From positions 1-20,153 of the IMG/VR virus record IMGVR_UViG_3300042261_000353: 20,153 nucleotides of DNA, one strand, 5' to 3'. The DNA comes from a virus. Positions 13,701-20,153 of the stretch are shown in pieces. Each line of letters starts with the position of its first letter. Positions within the stretch are counted from its first letter, which is position 1. The translations under genes and the position numbers were made by a program. The notes below the pieces were generated by a model. The model was not told the DNA's origin. It worked only from the letters and a program-made list of their open reading frames with translations, and did no database searches.

Positions 13701-14008
13701 ATTGGAACTGGCAACCGTCTACGTGTAGCACATGCCAGAGTAACTGTTCTGGGTGTCCGTTCGTGCCAGATCAAACAATAGACCTTAAGAGGTTGACTAA
13801 GATATTTGGGAAGTTCTGGTCTATGTACATGACAATAGTGACAGTAAGCCCGTTAGACTCTAACGGGTTTTTAACTGCTTCTGCTGCTGGGGACGTCTTG
13901 ATGACTTCCCCAGAAGTGTTTGAGTGGACACACTCAGAGTTCTGGAGAGCTCTTGGGTATACTTTAGATAGGCACAACACAAGATTAAAAATAAAGAGAG
14001 GTAAATAA
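13353..14008 (+). CDS. Tail assembly chaperone, GT-like, made by -1 frameshift
   Basis: A -1 shift at 13664-13673 would join the G-like chain to the frame ending at TAA 14006-14008, giving about 218 residues. The -1 frame is open from 13637 to 14008, while the zero frame stops at 13700. After the shift the chain reads through a Cys-rich stretch CSTCQSNCSGCP (CxxCxxxCxxC, about 13724-13759), then DLKRLTKIFGKFWSMYM and a Trp-containing C-terminus (FEWTHSEFWRALGY). Read alone, the frame has only a GTG at 13763 without a ribosome binding site, so independent translation is unlikely. In lambda GT binds the tube subunit through its T part; the Cys4 cluster may bind a metal here. The fusion is inferred from sequence. 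Confidence 0.75.
13664..13739 (+). promoter_or_regulatory. Programmed -1 frameshift signal: tandem slippery heptamers and downstream stem
   Basis: In the zero frame the sequence reads C CCA AAA at 13664-13670 and A AAA AAC at 13667-13673; both fit X XXY YYZ. After a six-base spacer, TCTGG-TGTG (13680-13688) can pair with CACA-TG-CCAGA (13729-13739, TG bulged), a 9-bp stem that could stimulate slipping. The -1 frame is closed upstream by TGA 13634-13636, so the shift must happen between 13637 and 13700. Confidence 0.75.
13849..13872 (+). terminator. Terminator-like hairpin inside the GT extension
   Basis: CCCGTTAG (13849-13856) pairs with CTAACGGG (13860-13867) around a three-base loop and is followed by TTTTT (13868-13872), the full form of an intrinsic terminator. 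It lies within the frame read only after the -1 shift (peptide SPLDSNGFL) and 137 bases before the tape measure start. It may attenuate transcription into the tape measure gene or be masked by ribosomes. Confidence 0.6.
13887..13936 (+). other. Two further hairpins in the GT extension
   Basis: CTGGGGA-C-GTC (13887-13897) can pair with GAC-T-TCCCCAG (13903-13913) around TTGAT, with one internal mismatch. TGAGTG (13921-13926) pairs with CACTCA (13931-13936) around GACA. With the terminator-like hairpin at 13849, this makes three hairpins in 88 bases, just before the tape measure start. Confidence 0.5.
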
Positions 14009-14009
14009 C

Positions 14010-16652
14010 ATGGCAGGGTCATTAATCTTACAGATAGGCATAGATGATAAAGGCAATCCAGCTATAATGAAGCTCGGTACCAATGCAAAAAAAGCCAAGG
14101 GAGACGTGGCACCCTTAGGCGATGTCTTACAGAAGGTTTTTGCCTCTGCCGTTATGCTAAAAGGACTAGAAGTAATCAACACCCAGCTAATGGCCGCTGT
14201 TAAAGGTGCGCAGGAGTTTGAGTTAGCCATAAAGAAAGTATCTGCGATAGGTGGAGCTACTGGAGACGCCCTGTCTGCTGTTAGAGATACGGCTAAGCAG
14301 CTATCTGTGGAGACAGAACATAGCGCTGTTGCGTTGTCTAATTCTATGCTTGAATTAACTAAGATGGGTTATGAGTCTGACGATGTAAATAAAATGATAA
14401 AGCACACAGCCAACTTAGCTACGGCAGCGCAGGAAGATTTAGCTTGGTCTACTGTAAACACAGCTAACTTAATGAAGGCTTTTGGCCTAGGAGCTGCAGA
14501 TACTGAAAAAACTGTAAATACTGTAGCTAATGCTTTAAACCTTACCTCTTTGAATCTTGAAGAGTATATGGATGCAATGAAGTACGTTTCTCCTATTGCG
14601 AAGACACTTAACGTATCCTTTGAGGAAACGACTGCTTTACTTGGTCTACTCTCTGACAGGGGTATAAAAGGCTCTTTAGCTGGTACAAGCATAAAGAACA
14701 TGATGTTAAAGCTAATCGCCCCTACTGGGAATGTAGCTAAGGCGTTGCAGGACGTAAATTTTGAAGGTATGAACCTAACTGAAGTTATGGGAGTATTGCA
14801 TGATAAGGGCGTCAATACTAGTTCTATGTTAAAGCAGTTCGATTTACGTGCCTTAACAGGTGCTTTGGCCGTAGGAGAGAATGCAAAAGAGGTAGCTAAA
14901 TTAACGGCTATATTGGAAGGACAAGGTAAGACTGCTAAAGAAGTCGCTGACATTATACGTGAGTCATTTATCATGCAGCTAGCCGAATTAAAGAATACCG
15001 TTATGTTAGTGGGTATAGAATTAAACGAGGCTCTTGGGAGTAATGGAGTTTCTCTTCTCCAGAACCTAAAAGGTCATTTAATGGAGGCAGTAACTTGGAT
15101 AAAGGCAAATAAAGAAGAGTTGTCTGAAGCGGCAGAGAAGATATCCCAGATAGCTAACGCACTAATGAATGTTTTGCTCAACTCCCTTAAGGTCAATAAA
15201 ACAGAAATACTGGCTCTAGGTAGTGCTTTGGCCGCTATAACAGCCGTTAAGACGTATACCAGTATAGTTAAAGTGGGTAAGGCTTTCACTGATTGGAAGT
15301 TAAAGACGTTGACAACAGACGTTAAGGGTTTAGAGATGGCAATGCTTGCTGCTGTAGGTGTTGGGTTGACCTTACGCAGTATAATAATAGAGATGGCAAA
15401 CAAAAAATTAGTTCAAGCAGATGCTAATGCTTTTGGTGCGGCCAATTATAGGACACAAGAACACCTCGATGCTCTAATGAAAATGGCTCCTCTGTATGAA
15501 GATATAAGAAAGAAAGAACAGGCTCTTGTAGATGTAGGAGTTAAAGCAGAAGATGCACACAAAGGTCTATTCGACGAGTATAAAAAACTTAACGATGCTT
15601 TAACCTCATACGAGCAGAAATGGGGTCGTGCCGGAAGAGACATGGTTGATACTTATAAGGAGTGGGCTGACACTGTAAAGACTTTAAATAAGTTGTTGCC
15701 AAAAGAGCTGACTAAGCCCGAAGGACCAAGTGCAAAACCTAAAGAAGGTCCAGGTTTTGGCAACAAAATAGACATGAATGAATTCTTGTATGATCAAAAA
15801 TTATTGGAAATAGAAAGACAAAAAGAGTCAATAGATAGGACGAAAGCCGCTTTAAAGGCAAACAAATCTGAGATATCTAAATACGAAGGTATCGCTATAA
15901 AAGGAAGAAAAGGCGAAAAGGAAGCAGAAAAAGCTCTCAAAGAAATAGCTACATTTAATGCTAAGTCGAGAGAAATGGAACTAAAGTCCATTTCTGAGAT
16001 CGGGGATGCTGGTGTAGATATCTATGCAAATATTCAAGAACGCATGTTCTCTAAATATGAGGAGAGAATAAATAAAGAATTAGAGTTACTACAAGCTTCA
16101 AGTGATGCTGAGTTAACCTTGGCGGGTGACAATGCTTTTAGAAAGCAGATGATCCTAGACAAGACAGCCAGCAAAGAATTAGCTATAAAAAAGAAACTCG
16201 AGGCAGAGCGAAAGGCTTTTGAGAAAAGACAGGCTATAATAGATATAGCTAGAGCAACTGCCGATGCTGTTAGAGGTGTTGTCTCTGTTATGGCAGACAC
16301 TAGAGGAGGGCTTGTCAGCAGACTTGCATCCGGTTTAGCTTATGGGGCTATCGCTGCTTCGTATGTTGCGCAACTTAGTGCAGTGAATTTCCGTTACGGT
16401 TCCAAAGAACCGATTAGAGGGAACGGTACATCTGATACTATACCCACTCTAATGAGTCCTGGTGAGCGAGCTCTTTCTGTAAATGAAATTGATCGTTTAG
16501 GAGGCAATCAGAACCTACAAAAAATGATTGACAGGGGAGACAGCTATACCACTAATTCAAGCGTGAACGTATATATTAAACAAGTAGTAGGGCAAAAACA
16601 ATATGTGAGGGATACTATCATTCCTATTATTAAAAAGGAGATGGCTAGATGA
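14010..16652 (+). CDS. Tail tape measure protein, TP901 type
   Basis: The 880-residue protein starts two bases after the GT stop with GAGAGG at 13996-14001. The N-terminal 250 residues hold the TP901-type core: FELAIKKVSAIGGATGDAL, SNSMLELTKMGYESDDV, TANLMKAFGLGAADTEK, MKYVSPIAKTLNVSFEET and DRGIKGSLAGTSIKNMMLK. Hydrophobic stretches occur at about residues 400-460 and near the C-terminus (ASGLAYGAIAASYVAQL), as in tape measure proteins that later enter the cell envelope. A Lys/Glu-rich coiled coil fills about 590-760. The end is a common tape measure tail: DTIPTLMSPGERALSVNE. By the usual rule of about 0.15 nm per residue, the tail would be near 130 nm. The stop overlaps the next start as ATGA. 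Confidence 0.93.
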   Translation: MAGSLILQIGIDDKGNPAIMKLGTNAKKAKGDVAPLGDVLQKVFASAVMLKGLEVINTQLMAAVKGAQEFELAIKKVSAIGGATGDALSAVRDTAKQLSVETEHSAVALSNSMLELTKMGYESDDVNKMIKHTANLATAAQEDLAWSTVNTANLMKAFGLGAADTEKTVNTVANALNLTSLNLEEYMDAMKYVSPIAKTLNVSFEETTALLGLLSDRGIKGSLAGTSIKNMMLKLIAPTGNVAKALQDVNFEGMNLTEVMGVLHDKGVNTSSMLKQFDLRALTGALAVGENAKEVAKLTAILEGQGKTAKEVADIIRESFIMQLAELKNTVMLVGIELNEALGSNGVSLLQNLKGHLMEAVTWIKANKEELSEAAEKISQIANALMNVLLNSLKVNKTEILALGSALAAITAVKTYTSIVKVGKAFTDWKLKTLTTDVKGLEMAMLAAVGVGLTLRSIIIEMANKKLVQADANAFGAANYRTQEHLDALMKMAPLYEDIRKKEQALVDVGVKAEDAHKGLFDEYKKLNDALTSYEQKWGRAGRDMVDTYKEWADTVKTLNKLLPKELTKPEGPSAKPKEGPGFGNKIDMNEFLYDQKLLEIERQKESIDRTKAALKANKSEISKYEGIAIKGRKGEKEAEKALKEIATFNAKSREMELKSISEIGDAGVDIYANIQERMFSKYEERINKELELLQASSDAELTLAGDNAFRKQMILDKTASKELAIKKKLEAERKAFEKRQAIIDIARATADAVRGVVSVMADTRGGLVSRLASGLAYGAIAASYVAQLSAVNFRYGSKEPIRGNGTSDTIPTLMSPGERALSVNEIDRLGGNQNLQKMIDRGDSYTTNSSVNVYIKQVVGQKQYVRDTIIPIIKKEMAR

Positions 16653-17086
16653 TAACAATTACTTTGACTCAAGGTACCAACGCAGTATCGGTATCCGGCT
16701 CCTTGGTCTACGGTAGTGATTTCGTTCCTGTCCGGCTAAATCAAATAGAGCAGAAGGCTGCAGACGGTACAGATATTATAATAGATTTAGGTCCCACTGA
16801 AATAAGAGGTGCCCTTATTATTAAGGGTGCTTCTTTAACGGATGGTGAGGCTCTTAGAACTTGGTTAGAGACTAAAACTGTCTTTGCCAAAGAGACCTTT
16901 ACTATTTCTGCGGTCATTGGAGTTAATTTGGGGAATGGTCCAGGTGTCGCTATATCGACAGCAGCTGAACCACTCCCTACTACAAGTAATGCGAGGTATA
17001 ACGGAGGCCCTACGTTAGAAGGTGTTTTTGAAAAAGTAGCTCCAGGTGTTTTTAACATTAAACTCCCATACAGGTTTTTAAGATGA
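16649..17086 (+). CDS. Small distal tail protein
   Basis: A 145-residue protein starting at the ATGA overlap with the tape measure gene, with AAAAAGGAG at 16632-16640. It is mostly beta: MITITLTQGTNAVSVSGSL, DIIIDLGPTEIRGALIIKG, a TWLETKTVFAKETFTISAV strand pair and VAPGVFNIKLPYRF at the end. The place right after the tape measure, where distal tail and tip proteins are encoded, suggests a tip ring subunit linking tube and hub (lambda M/L position). No family is recognised firmly. It ends in another ATGA overlap with the hub-like gene, so the three genes from the tape measure on are a coupled set. Confidence 0.65.
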   Translation: MITITLTQGTNAVSVSGSLVYGSDFVPVRLNQIEQKAADGTDIIIDLGPTEIRGALIIKGASLTDGEALRTWLETKTVFAKETFTISAVIGVNLGNGPGVAISTAAEPLPTTSNARYNGGPTLEGVFEKVAPGVFNIKLPYRFLR

Positions 17087-19911
17087 ACTATTCATATGTA
17101 GCAATATACCCTAATAGCTCAGATGACTGGACTACTACTAGCCCAGTCTCTGGTTACAATTTGTCGGGAGGCAAGACAGCTCTCGTGTTCGGTACTTTAC
17201 CTTCAGATTCTTTCACTAATTTTAAGCGTATCCCTGGAAAGCTCCTTAGTATGTCACCCAAGCACCAGTCAGTAGAGATCCTAACCAAACCTGCAAAGGG
17301 TGTAGGCGGTGTAGCCAAATCTTCTGACATGGAGATTACTTTGGCTATTACGGGGATAACAGCATCTGGGTTGATAGGCAGAGCTGCGAAGGTATTTATA
17401 GGGAGCGGTTCTGCGTTGTCTGAGTCTGCTAACTGCATACTCAGTGGTTCTGTTTTTGATATAGATAAGAGTAAGAATTCTCTGTCTTTTAACATTAGAG
17501 GTAATTCACAGCTATGGGATGCTGAGATAGGGCAGTTATCAGGATCAACTAATGATTTATATAAGAGTAAAATAACTCCTATTACCTACGGAGATTTTTC
17601 CGATTCGGCAGGTTTTATGCCCATGGTTTTGACAGATGAGTTTTCTAACTCTCCTCAGTTAAAAACTTCAGCCAGGGAGTTGTCTGAGATAACTGACGTT
17701 GTTTGTTGGGATGAAGAAGGTAAGGTAGCCTACCAAGCCTTTCACGGAAGCAATATAGTTATATCTGCAGACAACACTATCTTAACTTTAGCTGCTTCGT
17801 CAGACGTAAAAGTAGTCGAAGCCACCGGAACAGTATCATCGATAAAGATATGGAATCCTCGTAAGGTAATTATGTCGTTAGTTGGTGAACCTTCCTTGGA
17901 TACGACATCTGTATACCACATAACAGGAGACTCTGACCCTTTTCACAAATTCCGATTTATAGAGGTTAGCGGAGGGTTCTATATATTCGCTGTTGTCCGA
18001 GACTGGACAACTTTAGGGGGGGTAAGTTCGGGAGAGCTAACTAAAGATTCAGGAACCGGAGACGCTACAATAGATTTTACTTGGATTAGCAACCCACAAC
18101 CAGATTCTTTTTATCTAGAGGGTGCTTTTGAAGAATACTCAGACGTTACAGATTCTCTTATAGGAATAATACCTAAACCTTGTGTCATAAAGATAGATAG
18201 TGAGCAGATATTAGTGCATTATATGGTAGACAGGACAGACTCAGATGTAGGTTACGAATACACTGAATGTTTATGTGTAAGAGGTTATAATGGATCTACA
18301 TCTGCAAACCATGCTATAGACGCACCTGTTTTTTATTCTGATCAGGTGACAGGGTCTAAGTGGTTAGTTAAACATACGTTCTTTCCTTCGGACCTGTCTG
18401 GTATAACTTTCTTAACTTTTTCAAAGCCAGGGGTAGAACTGTGGTATTCTGACTATGCGAGATATACCGATTTTAGTACCTTAGGGAACTTGGTGGCTGC
18501 CTATAAAAATAAGTTAATTTTGCCTCAGAAATATTCTGGCGCGTTAGATGACTATGAGGCCACAATAACGTTAGATGCCGCAGGGGCCGCAGATGACTCC
18601 TTGATTGGCGATGCTCTTCTTCTTATTGGACTTGTATTCCCCAAAATATCTGTGCAAGGCGATATAGCAGCCATGTACATGCAAGGGTCTTACAATGTTA
18701 TTGCCACGAATGTAGGAGATTATCAGCTAGGTATAGGCATAAGTGTCGGGCCAAGACCCATACCTCAGTTTGTTGATAGCTCAGACGACGCCGATGTCTT
18801 GGGCACCTGTGGCTCTTATAGAAAAAAACCTTGGAATAGCGAAGAGGTGACATTGATTGAAGAAGGTGGTTTAGCAAATAGAAGCGTGGTCTTTGGCCTA
18901 CAGGACAAAATTATAAGTCTTGATGCTGCTAGGGGGTGGGACGATGAAGATACCTTCACACTAGATCACTCTGACTTGAAAAGAAATGGGTTGCTTAGCA
19001 AATTGGATGAGTTGAATACTCAGAGGATAACTTTAGCTTGTCTAGGTAGCTGGCAATATTCCAAACCGATCGGAAAGGTGGTTTGGAATATAGCAGCACC
19101 AGGAATATTGATTTATTTCTACGTGGACCCTACTAAGAACGTATTTTGGGCGAGAGGTAAAGGTGTTGTTGATGGAACAAGTACCTTAATAGAGAACCCT
19201 GTTTATGTAATAAAAGATTTATTGTCTGAGGAAGGAGTAGTTCCTGTGGGATCTATAGAGACTCCTGCTTCTTCTATATCGGAGAGGGCTGGGTGGAAAG
19301 TAGCTTTGTCTTTACATGAAGATCCTGTTCAGGCTCAAGAAGTTTTAGAGCAGATATCTAGAGAGCATGGATTAATTATAATGGAAACCAATTCCGGGGA
19401 ACTTAGCATAAAAACATTGGATATACCTTCGAGAGCTTCGGTAGATCATCTTATAAACAACTACAATATTTTAGGAGATGGTTCAGAAATATCTTGGGTG
19501 GAGAGCTATACTTCAACAGATTATTTGATTACGGAAATTGAAGCTAAATACAAGAAGAGACTGACTGATAAGGTCTACACTGCTACTGAAGCAGACACAT
19601 ACACTGTGGAGTCTCTGGACCTAGATAGAAAAGCTGTCCTATCTTTAGAAACAATAAGAGACCGGACGACGGTACAGAATCTTCTTGGTTTAATGGAGTC
19701 TTATTATACGCAACCTATGAGGGTGGGTGAGTTAGTTGTAGACTTAAGCAAATGGGAGATAGAAGTTGGCGACTGGGTAGGCCTTACTTCGGATACTTAC
19801 ATACCTAACGTATCGACTAAAGTGTTCTTGGTGCTGGAGACTGAATTAACTCCACCGTGTTTAGATAATGAGCCTGGTCTCAAATTAACTTTATTGGAGG
19901 TTCCAACATGA
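17083..19911 (+). CDS. Large tail tip/hub-like protein
   Basis: A 942-residue beta-rich protein at the baseplate-hub position. Several parts are visible. Residues about 1-260 are strand-rich, with SAREL and ITDVVCWDEEG. About 267-335 is a module with LVGEPSLDTTSVYHIT, then SSGELTKDSGTGDATIDF, like that in the second tube protein. About 363-420 carries KIDSEQILVHY and LCVRGYNGSTSANHAIDAPV, close to the widespread phage pattern of R-G-x-x-G-T/S then H-x-x-x-A-x-V. About 740-942 resembles the hub/J-type domain, with PVQAQEVLEQISREHGLIIM, GELSIKTLDI and VDLSKWEIEVGDWVGL. It probably forms the tail tip that contacts the host. Calls are by pattern; the overall role rests on position, size and these modules. 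Confidence 0.7.
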   Translation: MNYSYVAIYPNSSDDWTTTSPVSGYNLSGGKTALVFGTLPSDSFTNFKRIPGKLLSMSPKHQSVEILTKPAKGVGGVAKSSDMEITLAITGITASGLIGRAAKVFIGSGSALSESANCILSGSVFDIDKSKNSLSFNIRGNSQLWDAEIGQLSGSTNDLYKSKITPITYGDFSDSAGFMPMVLTDEFSNSPQLKTSARELSEITDVVCWDEEGKVAYQAFHGSNIVISADNTILTLAASSDVKVVEATGTVSSIKIWNPRKVIMSLVGEPSLDTTSVYHITGDSDPFHKFRFIEVSGGFYIFAVVRDWTTLGGVSSGELTKDSGTGDATIDFTWISNPQPDSFYLEGAFEEYSDVTDSLIGIIPKPCVIKIDSEQILVHYMVDRTDSDVGYEYTECLCVRGYNGSTSANHAIDAPVFYSDQVTGSKWLVKHTFFPSDLSGITFLTFSKPGVELWYSDYARYTDFSTLGNLVAAYKNKLILPQKYSGALDDYEATITLDAAGAADDSLIGDALLLIGLVFPKISVQGDIAAMYMQGSYNVIATNVGDYQLGIGISVGPRPIPQFVDSSDDADVLGTCGSYRKKPWNSEEVTLIEEGGLANRSVVFGLQDKIISLDAARGWDDEDTFTLDHSDLKRNGLLSKLDELNTQRITLACLGSWQYSKPIGKVVWNIAAPGILIYFYVDPTKNVFWARGKGVVDGTSTLIENPVYVIKDLLSEEGVVPVGSIETPASSISERAGWKVALSLHEDPVQAQEVLEQISREHGLIIMETNSGELSIKTLDIPSRASVDHLINNYNILGDGSEISWVESYTSTDYLITEIEAKYKKRLTDKVYTATEADTYTVESLDLDRKAVLSLETIRDRTTVQNLLGLMESYYTQPMRVGELVVDLSKWEIEVGDWVGLTSDTYIPNVSTKVFLVLETELTPPCLDNEPGLKLTLLEVPT

Positions 19912-20153
19912 GTCATATAATAAGAAAGAAGTCTGCTAGCACTACTTATGGTCCTGAGTGTATTTGCTATGATGGTACATATTTTTGGGGCGTTGCTGCC
20001 ACTGGTACTAGCACTACTTCAATAATAAGATATTCAGTCAACGCTACTACATATGCAGTAACAGCTACACGGTATACTGTCTCAGGAGCTAACTCACTGA
20101 ACTCCTTTGACGGTGTTGTTGCAGACGGTACCTATTTATATGCTGTAATAGTT
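19908..20153 (+). CDS. Start of a repeat-containing tail protein, cut by the window edge
   Basis: ATG 19908 overlaps the hub-like stop as ATGA and has GGAGG at 19896-19900. Eighty-two codons are visible and the frame is open at the edge. The sequence is Thr/Ser/Tyr-rich with two matching blocks about 51 residues apart: CYDGTYFWGVAA near residue 20 and VADGTYLYAVIV near residue 71, with SIIRYSVNATTYAV between them. Repeating D-G-T-Y then alternating hydrophobic strands suggests a beta-propeller, as in receptor-binding or tail-fibre proteins. Function and full length cannot be judged from this fragment. Confidence 0.7.
   Translation, partial: MSHIIRKKSASTTYGPECICYDGTYFWGVAATGTSTTSIIRYSVNATTYAVTATRYTVSGANSLNSFDGVVADGTYLYAVIV

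Noticed and set aside
13763-14008. Independent gene starting at GTG 13763
   Set aside because: No ribosome binding site precedes it, the frame is open well upstream to 13637, and slippery heptamers join it to the G-like gene; it is better read as the frameshift extension.
14369-14974. A 201-codon open frame on the minus strand
   Set aside because: It lies wholly inside the well-supported tape measure gene, gives a low-complexity Ser/Ala/Phe-rich product typical of an antisense shadow, and no strong ribosome binding site was found.
17125-17148. GACTGG / CCAGTC inverted repeat near the start of the hub-like gene
   Set aside because: Short 6-bp arms with a 12-base loop inside coding sequence; too weak to call.

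Overview
This window is part of the late (virion) region of a double-stranded DNA tailed bacteriophage or an intact prophage. Every supported gene is on the + strand. Genes are packed with overlaps of a few bases, TGATG/ATGA couplings and strong AAGGAG/GGAGG ribosome binding sites. No tRNA, rRNA, CRISPR array, insertion sequence, integrase or clear host gene was seen. A tape measure protein, two tail-tube-like proteins and a frameshifted tail chaperone, with no sign of a contractile sheath, point to a long non-contractile tail (siphovirus type). The head module follows the lambda plan. The host cannot be fixed from the sequence; lambda-type head modules are commonest in Gram-negative bacteria, but that is only a hint.

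Layout: (i) 1-957 holds small genes typical of the end of a lysis or virion-tip region: a one-helix membrane protein, a beta-rich spike-base-like protein and a 49-residue holin-like membrane protein. (ii) 958-1084 is a non-coding gap carrying a nested inverted repeat that could fold into a hairpin of about 90 nt. (iii) 1085-2530 holds an unrecognised 119-residue protein and a 357-residue protein that looks like a DUF2341-like domain followed by a LamG/concanavalin-like domain, probably a virion appendage. (iv) 2520-9904 is the packaging and head module: small terminase, large terminase, gpW-like joining protein, portal, S49 protease with a nested in-frame scaffold (as lambda C/Nu3), a cement protein with an inserted domain, and the major capsid protein. 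(v) 9912-9942 is a strong intrinsic terminator directly after the major capsid gene. (vi) 9952-20153 is the tail module: a tail-completion protein, a tail-terminator-like protein, two paralogous tail tube proteins, a G/GT-type pair of chaperones joined by a probable -1 frameshift, the tape measure protein, a small distal tail protein, a 942-residue hub-like protein, and the start of a protein with propeller-like repeats that runs off the window.

How the genes work together: the terminases and portal fill a procapsid built on the nested scaffold and matured by the S49 protease. The gpW-like, Z/gp10-like and U-like proteins close the head-tail joint. The tube proteins polymerise around the tape measure with the help of the G and GT chaperones. 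The distal genes form the tip and receptor-binding parts.

The most interesting signals are the recoding and RNA-structure complex around 13664-13936 (tandem slippery heptamers, a stem six bases downstream, a Cys-rich segment read only after the shift, and a terminator-like hairpin lying only in the shifted frame), the nested scaffold start, the 122-base terS/terL coding overlap, the nested inverted repeat at 967-1056, and a small domain shared between the second tail tube protein and the hub-like protein.
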